DNA from: Lingula anatina | Lineage: Eukaryota; Brachiopoda; Lingulata; Lingulida; Lingulidae | Length of the DNA: 64,000 nucleotides | NCBI RefSeq assembly: GCF_001039355.2 | Contig: NW_019775444.1 | Span: forward strand, 325,172-389,171 | Reading direction: 5' to 3' | Shown: positions 1 to 12,200 of the stretch, piece after piece | How the letters are laid out: the number at the start of each line of letters is the position of its first letter | How positions within the stretch are numbered: the first letter of the stretch is position 1 | Notes under the pieces: model-generated | The model's input: the letters and a program-made list of their open reading frames with translations, nothing else | The model's database searches: none | Told to the model about the DNA's origin: nothing | Translations under genes and position numbers: made by a program

Positions 1-3000
1 CTTGTTGCGGGGGGGGGGGGGGGGGGAGTGAGACTGGTTATGGTTTGATAAATTAAAATTTGAGAACATTTGATTTGGAAACAGAAAAAGTGTATGTAGG
101 TAGCCCTTTTCATTTCCATATTTAACAGGGTAGCTTAACAAAATATATGTATTTTACTGACCAGAATGTTTCCAGAGTATGTTTTTCTCTTATGCCTTAA
201 TGGGCAGATTCCTAGGAATCCAGCTCGGTCCTTCCTGTCAAATAGACATCTCCCACTCCAGTTTTTTTTTTTCTTCTACTCAAAACTCCAGCATCAGCAT
301 GACTGTGGCCCCAACAAGGCAAATTTACTTGAAAATTTCAAGTGTTCAGAAGCAGAATTAGAACTTGAAAGTCAAACAAGCTGGCATGATTAATGAGTAT
401 GAAATACCAAACATCCAAGATCAGTCTTCCCTCTGCTGCAGACTTGAGTCTGCTGTTCGATTTGTGATTTAAAATTTTTTCTCTGTACCCATGGCAAAGT
501 AAGAGGGGTACAAACTTAGTTTTTTAATGCCACTGTTTTAACAACATTAATATGTTTTAGATATAGGATAAAGACAGCTTAAAATTTTTCTTCATCCATT
601 ACATCTTTGCAAAAATTGTATAAATGCATATTTTCATACAAAAAGACTTGATACAGCATTCCTTCATGTATTTGCACATTTGCTGTTGCTAAGTAAAAAC
701 CAGCTGATGGATGTTTTATGTTTGGATCTACACATCTTTCATGGTATTTACCCATTATTTCTGACACTCTGCCACCCATTTTGAAGCACTTCACACAACT
801 GAAAGAAGAATGCTACTGCATCTTTAGAGATTTCACTCTAGTCATGCAGCAACATGTCAAGTTGCAGATGTTCTAGTTGATGGTGTGGTTTTAGAACCAC
901 CTGTTTCTTCAACTATTCCATATATTTCCTTTGTCAAAAAAACTTAGATTATGTATCCTGCTGTTGATGTTACTTCACATGTTATCTTGAATATCAGACT
1001 ACTTTTTATGAAATCCAGGCAGAATATATTGAGGTACACCAAGTTTTACAGTGATAAAAGTGGTTCCAGTATTTGAAATTAGAGATATTGATACACACTG
1101 ATAAATGATAAATCTGTAGTATTTGCAGGAAAAAATGAATTGAAACCTACCAGAATCATATGTTTGAATCAGTCATTGGTTTGAATAAATTCCTCAGACT
1201 ATAGTATACTGCTGTAACTCAACCGTTTATTTTAATTCCATGTTGTATGTGACTCTCATCTAATGGGTAGGTTAGAAAAAAGTAACATAGTAGATTCATG
1301 ATGTGGCTATCCTGTATTAAAAGGACAGTGTCCAGGTCTCTTTATATGTACATGCTTTGGCCCTGTTGTCCTTTACTTGTCTAAAAGGCACTTTTATCTT
1401 TGAGCACCAACCATAAGTGCAGATGTCTGCAAGCTAGCCAGTCTGTATCTGTCTAAACTCCGTCATTCTGTTAACCCCCAAACCCAGTTATCAGCTCCTG
1501 GTTTTATTTTCTCTAAGACTATTTTAGCAAAATGGTGACATCTGTGACATGTTTTTTTTCCTCTAAAAAATCATTGCATGTGATTATAAAGAAAGGCAGT
1601 CTTTAATATAATTTTTTGTTCATTTTTACTCTATTTTATGAGCCATTATGTATACACGTAAATTTCAAATTAAATTTCATTGCTGTGATCTACAACTAGG
1701 TTTCTATTTTTGATTGAGTTATTCAATCACTGTTGCTCTTTGTGGTCATTTTTGCATTTCACAGTGGCCGATTTAAATCATCCTCTTGGATGTTGTAAAA
1801 AAAGAAAAATAATTTGTTAAAAAAACAATAAAGTAGAAGCAGAGCATTTTTTTATCGGATAGGAAATCTATTTGTGATGGGCACATGTTGTGCTGGGGTG
1901 TATTTATTCAAGTTTCAGGTGTGGTGTTTCATGGGTCATTCATCTTGGCTAAACACTTGCCCTATTAACCTAAGAAGCTACAGTACACACATACATATAG
2001 ATGTAAACTACAAGCTCTTGTCTACCTTATGGTTTGTGTCCATGTGGTGTGTTCACACTTGTGCTGGTCCCATACTACACCCTTCATGTGGTGTGTTCAC
2101 ACTTGTGCTGGTCCCATACTACACCCTTCATGTGGTGTGTTCACACTTGTGCTGGTCCCATACTACACCCATCATGTGGTGTGTTCACACTTGTGCTGGT
2201 CCCATACTACACCCATCATGTGGTGTGTTCACACTTGTGCTGGTCCCATACTACACCCATCATGTGGTGTGTTCACACTTGTGCTGGTCCCATATAACAC
2301 CCATCATGTAGTGTGTTCACACTTGTGTTGGTTATCACTACACTGACCATCATCTAAAAATCATTTAAATTGGGACAGTCTGAAGAAAATGGAAAGTGCT
2401 TGCTCAGTTTGAATTTTATTTCATTGTGCTAGAACCCAACCTTCTGCCCTTAACATCACACTGCCATTTTGATATTCCCAGTGCAGAACAGGGACAGCCT
2501 TGGGCTAGTAAGGACCCTGTGAAAGAAAGTTTGACAAATGCGTGTGGTCCAATATTGTGATTCTTTACCTGTGGGTTCAGTTCAGTAGTCATGTCAGTTG
2601 CGGTTTTGTATGCATCTGTAATTTGTTTAACATTACAAAATATATCTGTTCTTCATCTTCTTCCCTTATTTTTGATCTCAGCTTGGACTTTGGAAAAGCA
2701 GTTTACTTAACTAGTAGTTGTTTTTATCCCTGTGAAAACTAATCATATGATGGCTCCCACTTCAAGCAAGAGCATGAAAATGTTTTCTTTAATTTTATCT
2801 TATTTTCAGTTGTGGTGTTTCTACGACATATGTGAATGACTATGAATACTAATGAATAGTAAATATGTTAATGCACTTATACCTCTGACAATCACAAAGA
2901 CCAGACTTTTTTCCCTCAATTGCAAAGACGAGACTAATTTTTCCCTCATGTTAAATAAACATTGATATAACTTTTTTTTTTGCTGTTAATGATGTATAAT

Positions 3001-3013
3001 TTTCCAATTTCAG
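1..3013. other. Intron or upstream part of the latrophilin-like gene
   Basis: No coding exon was recognised. The first downstream exon starts inside a codon, so an earlier coding exon (signal peptide) must lie left of the window and this stretch is probably intron. It holds a poly-G run at 9-26 (possibly an assembly edge) and a 44-bp minisatellite at 2041-2348. Short ORFs on both strands, including one at 579-794 on the minus strand, resemble no family I know. Confidence 0.6.
2041..2348. repeat. 44-bp minisatellite, 7 copies
   Basis: Copies begin at 2041, 2085, 2129, 2173, 2217, 2261 and 2305, each starting CATGTGGTGTGTTCACAC. The last copy has diverged. Because 44 is not a multiple of three and the unit contains no stop in the forward frames, three overlapping open frames result. 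These are products of the repeat and not genes. Confidence 0.97.
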
Positions 3014-3205
3014 TGAAATGCCCTACATCACAGCCCACGCCTGCGAGGGTTCCTACTTGGACCTGAAGTGTTCGAATGAGACCCTGGTGCTGCACATTAT
3101 ACGGGCCAACTATGGCCGCTTGTCCAACTCAGTGTGTAACGAGGAAGGCAAGGCCTACAGTACTGACTGTTTGTCTCCAAGAGCAGTGAGAATAGTGCGG
3201 CAAAG
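3014..3205 (+). CDS. Exon: first half of SUEL/rhamnose-binding lectin domain
   Basis: The acceptor is TTTCCAATTTCAG and the donor AG|GTACAT. The exon enters with one base of a split codon and leaves in phase 2. The peptide has the lectin hallmarks [12 protein letters not shown], the RANYGR sugar-binding motif and a closing IVRQ. Four of the domain's eight cysteines lie here. The other four come from either alternative exon, so both spliced products would have the full disulfide set. Confidence 0.95.
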
Positions 3206-6200
3206 GTACATGATATTTTTTTGGAAGAACTTCTTAAAGCAGAATTGTTACACTTCCTTTTTTTACCATGCCTACCAAGTACTTTGCTTATGATTATTAA
3301 GGTTTGTGTGAAGTTCAAACATTATCATATTCTACAGAATTTGGCTGTTCACCATTTCATCATTCGTATAGGTAAAAAAAAAAAGGATAAAAAAGAGAAA
3401 AAACAGTTGTAAAGCAATTTAAACCTATTCTCTTCATAGTTAGTATAAATTAAAAATAAACACCCAAAAATACATAAAGAATAAGCTGTAGTTATAAAAT
3501 AGCCATTCAGTTCACTCTTATACATGTTAGAAACCTTTTCCCCTAGAAGTAAAGACATTTATCACTATTTCCAACATATCCCTTAAAGGTTGCATGGTCT
3601 TGATATAAGCATTTCACTGTCTTTAATGGCTTTTGCGGCATGCAAGAAACTCAAATAGCAAGCCAAAAAAAAAAAAGCACAGATAGTACTGTAAGTGGTA
3701 TAATTCTCTTGTAGAAGATGTTCATTTTTCTGACAGCCGCTTGATGCATCATTTTCTTTTACTTCTCATTATAAAGAAAGACAGTAAACCCAAATAATGT
3801 AACAGCTTTAAATGAAGTATTACATTTACCATTAAATTGGCTGAGATTGAAAACAGGTTTGAAATAGAACATTTAACAAGGGGAACAAAAAAGTTATAAC
3901 CATATATCAGTCTAATGGTTTCTCCATGTTGAAAAGGCATTGAAAGTGAACCAGGAGACTTAATACATGATGGCAGGGCTAATGGCATAAAGCCAGTCAA
4001 CAAAGATGGCAATTTGCCATTTTTTTTTCAACCGGAGCCTAAATGACTTCCTATGCTCATTCAAAATGATCCTACTTCACTTCCTCTGAGTAATTGGCTT
4101 AAAGATGTTTGACTTCACACAGTACTTTATTGCTGAATGACACTGTAATATATATTGTCACCTAAAACCGTTTCTGATAAAATAGAAACTGGGGGCTGCA
4201 GTGTGAATTTTATGGCCTGTTTCTCTGGAATGAGCAAGTTAGATAGGTGTATTATACATACCACTTGGGTTTCTGTAACTCCAGTTTTTGTTTTGAAATT
4301 TTTAACTGTCTTTTTAATTCTTAGAGCTATAATTCTGTTATAATGTTCTTTTATAATAGCTTATATTGAATAGATTTTCTTAATTTTTTCCTGAAACTTA
4401 AGTTCCATTGTGTTGATATTAAAACTGCTAAAATCTGTTATCAAAATTTCTTTTTCTGTTTTTCATGTACTTTATTTGTAAACATTATCAAGAAATGATA
4501 ACTTGACTTATATATATACTGTGCATTAATTTTGGTGGTGGTAGCATTTTATTTAACGGCATAGGAGTGAGGAAAGTGAGACCCATTACTGATAGCCAAT
4601 ACAAGACTGAAGTTTTTCATGCTTAAAACATTCAGTTTTTTATGTATTGGAAAAGAAATTCAAGAACACAAACAGCAAAGAGATGGTGAATTTCAGTGGG
4701 GATCAAGGGGGAAAATTATCTGTAATATCTTCCAGTATTTTCCAAGAATGAGACATTGAAAGGTGACTGAAATCAATTCAAGTAGCATTTGGCACCAATA
4801 TTTCACTCCTATGCCTTTCAGAACTTTTAATGAATTGTATGTTGGTGGTGGTGCTGCTGCTGTTGATTACTTGCTTTTTTCCTAGTGCCATTTTTAAACT
4901 TTATATACCTAGGTGTAACCGGAACAATTGCAGTGTTCCAGCTTCTAATGTCATTTTTAGTGACCCTTGTTCTGATACACTTAAATATTTGGAGGTTGAA
5001 TACCAGTGTATCTTAGGTAAGGTGGAGGTGAATATCATATGTATAACAACTTACGGGGCACCTGTGCATGGAGCATATATATATACATATATGTGTACAT
5101 ATGTATATGCATCGACTAGATTAGGTATATTATACTGTTTTTTGCCCATCCTGCCTGTGGAGGCCAGTTTCACAAAAGTGCTATAGCCCCTAAATTGGTC
5201 TTAATTTTTAAGACCAAAACTGAGCTCTACTTCAGAACAAGGAAAATCCATAGTAGGTCACGTAAATTAACCATGCCTCCCCTGTTATAAAACACCATTT
5301 CATTTAATTGGACTGCTTTTTTATTTTGTGTCAAAATGGACAAAAAGTTTTCAGGCTATAGCACTGTTGTGAAAAAGACTCCAAATGATACAAATAGCCT
5401 GCTATGTCACGGTATCTGCTGCCAACTCTTATCAGGGCAAATTAAACACAAAAATTAAAGAACTTTTTTCTCTTTGTTAGTCTATGGTAAAGAATCTATT
5501 CATATTTCTTAAAAAGGAAAAAAAAAGCTGCTCAGAAATTTGAATTATTTTCCATTAAATTTGACTTTTTGTAAATAGACTAAAAAATGCCTTTTGTACC
5601 TAATTATATATCCCAGTTTGTTGTGAAAAAGTTCCCTTACATGCTCAGCATTGACTTGCACAGAAAAATTGAAAAGATCACAAGAAAACGGTAATTAATT
5701 TCCTCCTGTTTGACAGAAATGGTCGTGTCAGGAATTCCTATGCCATGAAAAATCAAAGTGCAAGTCCAACAAATTGAGAGTCAAAAGACATGAGTTTGTG
5801 CAGGTCTGCTGAGTTTGACATTTGGTGTGGGGAGTAGCAGCAGGCCTAGAGACATCAAGGCCTGTTCAGAAAGGATAATTTCTGGCTAAGAACTGGCCCA
5901 ATTTGTGTTGAAAGACTGCCTTTGCACAAGTAGAACCCGCTGTCAATTAAATCCATTGTTTTACAACACAATTTAGACCTATACCCAGCCTGAAATGGAC
6001 CTTGTATGAATGCGGCTTTGGAACACCCTGAGTATTTGAGAGCTAAAGATGACTGCCCCTGTCAGAATATGGTGGGAAATTTCAGTTTGGGTATCAAACA
6101 CTCAGGGTGTTATGGGCAGACTGGTATATCAGAGCATGGTGCATGGAAAAGATAAATGGCATGACTGAACTTGAGGTGATTGTGATTCTCTGGGAATGAT

Positions 6201-9200
6201 GTGATACAAAACCTCAAAAAAGACACGACAAAAAGAAAGTTTCACATTAGATATGGCTCTAAAGAAAGGCAATTTTTTCTTGGCTGTTAGGCTGGCTGGT
6301 TATGGTTGAACAGAAAGATGATCTGCATGGTTGATCATAGGGAAATGATGTTCCTTTTGAACTTTTTTCTTTAATAAGAGAAACAAAACAAAAGAAATAA
6401 GTTTTAGCTGTGGCCTAGATGTAGTATTCTGTGGGCGATTGTTGGTGTTCTGAGAAGTGTGTTTAAAGGGATAATAACTCTTTGTATGAGATCTATATTT
6501 CACAATAAAAACGTTGTGAGTAACTTATAGAAATATAATATACTCTGTTTTACCACAAAAACGGCAGTTATAGCTATTATTCTGATATTTGAGCTTGTCT
6601 TTAGACCACGTGACCTCCATTGATGGCTATACTCTGTTAAAATCTCTTAAGAGATTTTAACAAAAAACCAAACTTTTTAGAAAAAAAACAGGGACTTACT
6701 TTAAATGTAAAAATGGATTCATTAACCATTGGTAAGTATGGGAAAATTGTTGTTTACTCCAGGAAAATTCATATTTTGGCCAAAACGAAGAGTTATTATC
6801 CCTTTAAACAAATTTGTCAAAGAAAAGAATTTGGTCACTATCAGACTTTGAAAGTAATTCATGCATCACTTGTACTGGAGGTGATGCCATCATGATATCA
6901 GGAACCAAAACATCGTCTGCCAGTCTGATATATGCCTGGTTTTTACCAGTTTGGAACAACACTGATGTCAGTGACAGCTGGTTCGTCTGATACATCACTG
7001 TTTTTTTTTCCTACTAATTTCAAGTGTGTTGAAGATAATGAGAAACAGTCTCTTACTTTACAATTGCAGCAGGAAATATCCTGTTTCTTGCAGCACTGTT
7101 TTGGCTTCTAATGGGATGCAAAATCACAAACTTTGGAGACAGATTTCCTAACTTTGTATCCTTTTTTCTTGACACATTTAATCAGTTCCATACTGTAAAT
7201 TTGAGCCAATCTTTGCCATTGTTGAGTCAGACTTACATATTTTACATCAATCAAAAATGTCATCTAGACACAAATCCCAATTTTTTTTCACAACTGTAGC
7301 ACAAGTATATTTATGCCAAAATTGAGAAACCCATTGCTAAAGGAAATTGTCAATAAGTTTGACATGAAAACGTATATATCCATAGATATGCTTATTATAT
7401 GATACTCTCTATGGGGAAGTAAAAACGAGTGGAAACTGTGTGTGGGAGAAATGAGTGGAAAGTTTTACATTATTAATTCTGTGGCACTAGTGACACCATA
7501 TGTCACACTAGACATGGGAATGCTGCCAAGTTGTTGTGGAGCCATGGTGGTCTGGTGGTCACAGAAAAAAAAAAATGTCATCCCGTTGTCCCACAGACCA
7601 GTCACGGGCATGGTCAGTGGCCACCAATGGTCAAAAAAGCACCGCAAGACCAGTCTGTTAGAGTAGCCATTGATAGTGTTGTGTCTGTCACGTCATAGTG
7701 AGTGTAAATCTTTCTCGAGTGGCAGTCTGTGGACTGCCTGTCAATATTGTGAACCAAATGATCCCTTTGACCAACTGACTTACTCTAGTGGTCATTTACA
7801 TAGGTCTCACTGGTCAGTACAGTGCCAGATTCTGATGGGGATGACCACCTGTATTTAATGCTACCTTTATGGCTGGTGCTTACAACACTGGCTGTCAGGT
7901 CAGAATTCAAAACCTAATGGTCAGTTGGTTTTTCTTAACTAGCTGACCACACACTGACCACCTGTAATAAAGGCCATTTTAGTCTCAGGTGGTCTGATTT
8001 TGATTGCCCTGTGCTCAAAACAAACCTAATGGAAGGGAATATGTACACAATGCCCTCCGATAATATAACAGTTCAGTATGTTTTGACCAATATTGGTTTG
8101 CAGCACCTTTTGCACTACTTAACTTCACCCAGCCAGACTTCTACGAATAATAATAATCACAAGCCACAGGCATTGGCAGGTTGCTGTTATCTTAGAAGGA
8201 ATAAATCAGAGACAAAATAAATGTACTCCATATGAGGTGGGTCAGCTGAAAGTGTTTGTGTGGGGATATTATTTCTCACTTACAGGATGTTATGCTGTGA
8301 GGGTAAATTATGGTGGAAATGATACAACATTAAGGTTCCTATTATATACTGGGGGAGCTCTGTGTCTGGCTGGCTGGCTGTATATTTGGTGTCAAATTTT
8401 TCGATGCAATAATTATTAGACGGGTAACAATTAGCAGACTCGAACTCAGTGCTGGTTTGAAGGGTTGGTTAGACTTTGCCAAGTTAAGGGTCCAAGTAGA
8501 TTAATTATTTTAGTTCATGTGTGTTTGGGGGATTGGGGGGGGGCTTCAGCCCTGTTTCATTTGATTGTTACAAACAAAAGAATTCAAATTGCACATTAAA
8601 AATGTAAGCTTACCCAAATGGGATACTACATGTGTCTGAAATTGTTTTACAGTGTAGCGTCATCATTCAGAATATATTTAAAAAAAAAAGAAACAGCAAG
8701 AAATGGCAGTCTGCCAAAGAGGGTAGGATATATCTGTCAAACGAACAGCCGCACCAGGAATTATTGCTTATCTTCTATTACAAAATGTGTCTGCATAACT
8801 GTGCATGACTCACCCCATATACTCTGTATAGAAAATAATATTTCCGGTGTTTCACCTGAGTGTTAGTGATCACCCACACATTGTTTGCCTTTTGGATCAA
8901 CTTGTGTGTTTTCAACATGGGGACTTCTGTCACAGATCAATATGCAATGATAACCTGAGGGAATATCCACCTGAGGCTTATGATTATCAGAATGATACTG
9001 TTCTGAATTGTTCTTAGTTAGAACAGCTTTGACTCAACAGTGTGGTTTTCAATTAACCTAGATATGTCAAGAACACTCTTACTTCACACACACACACACA
9101 CACTTATACATATACGCATGCACACACACATGGTGATAACCTCTGCCCACCAGTTCTTAGAATCGTCATAGCCAACACAAAAATAAAAATGCCTTGTGAC

Positions 9201-12200
9201 TACCATCTAGGATGGTTTGTTGTTGATTGTTTGTTTGTATGGGTTTTTTTTTGTTTGCAGGAAGTATATCTATCATAACAATCAATATGCATGATGATGT
9301 ATCAGTATACGTAGTACTAATTGCCCTGAAAATAATGAAGTATTGACATTGTCACAAACATTGTAGGCGATTCAATAAACCTATGTTTTACAAGGACTTT
9401 TTTATATTCTGCTATCACAGTATTTTGATGTCTTGTTTACAGATCTAGAGCTACAGCAAAACAACTTGGCATGAAAATTATATTGGAAAGTGGTCAAACA
9501 CATACAGAAAAGATAATTATTTTTAGATCCATATTGTTTTGCATTTGGAAATTTTCAACCATTAAGAAACAGGATTTAAGCTTTCATTTAATTCTGATAA
9601 AACACGTTGACATGATTTTTTGCCCAAATTGCTTGATTTGCATTTTAAAAAGCAAAAGGAACAAAAAAAAAGTTGAATCACTTACAGATTTTGTAACAGT
9701 GCCATTTGGGCCTTCTTATAAAAAAGAAGAGAAAAAAATCAAGCCAGTAGTCCTACTAACAATGTATACAAATAAGTTAATATTGCAGATATTGGCACCA
9801 CTTTACTAATTACAAATAGATAATCAGTAGTAATCCATGCATGTCCTTTTCCCATATTATCACAGGTGCCAAGGCCAATTTGCATGCTCTTTGCCTATAA
9901 ATAACGGATATTTTGGAGACCCCTGTCGAAAGGTGTACAAGTACATTGAAATACAGTACAGATGTGTTCCAGGTAGGCTAGATGTTGATGTGATAATTGC
10001 TCTCTAATTTTAAACACATATTTCCCAATGCAGTGTTTTGTAAGAGAAGTTCTTGTGAAAAAAAATTTTGAATAATATTTAAGTTAAAAATGATGAGTTG
10101 TAATCATTGGGAAAGTGGAATATGTAAGGTGTTTGAAATTTGTGTGTAATTACCATAGTTTGATTTCTGTTATGTTCAAGGCTGAATTAATTTGTAGATT
10201 TGCTATCTTGATTCTGCATGTTGATTTATTTATGAACAATGAGAGGCACAGTAACTGTGAGAAACCTGGTTCATGTATTCTCTGAATGCCAAATTCAACG
10301 AGAATACTATTTGTTTGGCAAGCATTGAAAATTCATCAAATTATGTCACTGTCACCAGTCCTTGGTTTGAAACATAATAGTGATACATATATAAATATTC
10401 TTTATTTTGATAGATATCTATAAGCAGTATTAATTATACTGCATTGTATAGCAGTTTTCTTTTCTCAAACTTATTGTGAGTATATAGAACAGAACCAGGT
10501 TTAAAACATGCTTTGTGTTGATTATAGTTCATGGATCATTACTTTGATTGTTATTTTTGGCATGTTGAGATTGTCCCGAGGCTTGAATTCGATATCACTT
10601 ATGTTTGCAGTTTTTGTTTTCCTTGGGTTTTTGTATTTATATATTTTTATAATTTGTACATACTTAATATTAAAAATTTATTGTGGTCAAATAATACAAT
10701 TTTTAGGATGATGATAAATGTCTTATTTTTTTTTGTTAATTTTTTATTTGATATAAGCTACTGCTAGACATACATCTGAGCTGGGAGAGAAACTGTGTTT
10801 ATGTTTGAAGTAAGCTTAGAGATCCCCCACACGAAAGTTTACACAAAATTGATGCAACATTTGGAACAAGACAAGCGCTGGCCCAGCTTGTTTTGAAAAG
10901 AAAAGTTAGTATTGTTGGAGTAATTCTATCAATGTCAAAGATAATTTTTATAAACCAGTGCTTTATTTATTTTGGCAATGGTGACATTTCAAACTTGGGC
11001 TGGGAGGCACAGACAGATTTACTAGATGAAAAAGATATGTCTTGCCTAGATGTTTGCTTTTGGCACCAGTTACACTACAAGATAAAGGGGAGAATGTTTT
11101 TCCCAGACTCAGATGTTATTCTAACACACTTGTTTTAACCCTTTTAATGTGAATAAGGTGTTTCCCAGTGAAAGTGAATTGAAAAGTTATGGCACATATC
11201 TATAAAGCTGACAAAAAAAACTTAAAAAGGACCTTGTTTTATGGTTGTCCAATATTTTTTGCAGCGGCTGCTAGTTAATTTTCAAAATGCAATTTTTTGC
11301 TTCATTTGCATATGAGACTCACTCTAACATGCATCCATCTAAAAACACCTTATTTTGGTTGTTACATGCCTTGTAAAGAGCAGAGAAACTTATAATTGAG
11401 TGCAATTTATCAGGGCTGACAAAAGTTTTTAAAAAGTCAATCCAGTAGCACATAGTTGAACATAACCCAATGTTAGAGTCAGTCCAGCTTTGAATCAGTG
11501 TTGTATTTCAGTTTTTCCTTTCGATATTTTTGCTGCTTCTGTTTCTAAATTGGCTGCAGAAGTCTTGCATGACGTCCATTCCAATTCGTTGTTTCAGAGG
11601 GCTACCTTCCTTCTGAGGCCCCAGTTGAAACCTTGTTTCATTTAAGCACTACTACCCAGCCCGCTTTATTTCATAGTAAGTAGGAGGGCGTGATGTTGAG
11701 GATTTGAGGATGCAGTGCCCTTGGAGATGCAGCATGGCTACAGTAGCGACCTAGACATTTCACCATTTTTTTTTTCATTAGCGCGCCTGTGCCTGAGCAT
11801 GTTTGTGGCTTGATTATCTATGTGTGCCCTTTATCTTGTATGCAGCTCAAGCTAAATATAGAACATTTTTTTATTTTCTTCTTTGCACCATGGTTTTCTC
11901 TTGAATTTACTAGCTGAAGATAAAAGATGGACATCTAAGTCATGCCTTTAACTTGTGTTTTGTCTTTTGACATGTCTTTCTGAAGTTTATGGACCAAAAA
12001 TTGGCAGTTTCTCCACTTACTGCCTGTATTTCATTTATACACAGTGTTTCATTCCTGATTCTTTTACTCACCGCAGACAGAACAGTAACTTCCTATCCTT
12101 AAGATTTGAGGTTTCTTTTCAAACATTTTAGGTCAAATTTAATGTGTATCTGATTTGTTAAAAAGCATACCTAACATTAAACTTGTGGTATAATACAGTT

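Larger units (their letters stand above)
5017..9865 (+). other. Intron between the two alternative lectin exons
   Basis: No other lectin-like exon was found. The stretch contains short inverted-repeat elements (6022-6111, 6460-6810), a TGGTCA-rich patch (about 7540-8000), a CA microsatellite near 9087-9103 and AT-rich sequence. The small ORFs here have low-complexity or non-coding composition. Confidence 0.7.

Noticed and set aside
579-794. Minus-strand 71-codon ORF
   Set aside because: No family recognised, no splice context, and AT-rich surroundings; might be a decayed element but cannot be supported.
1874-2346. Overlapping ORFs of 87 to 145 codons in three frames
   Set aside because: They are translations of the 44-bp minisatellite; all frames stay open because the unit lacks forward stops.
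2041-2348. CRISPR-like direct repeats
   Set aside because: Units are contiguous with no unique spacers, and the surrounding genes are animal genes with introns.
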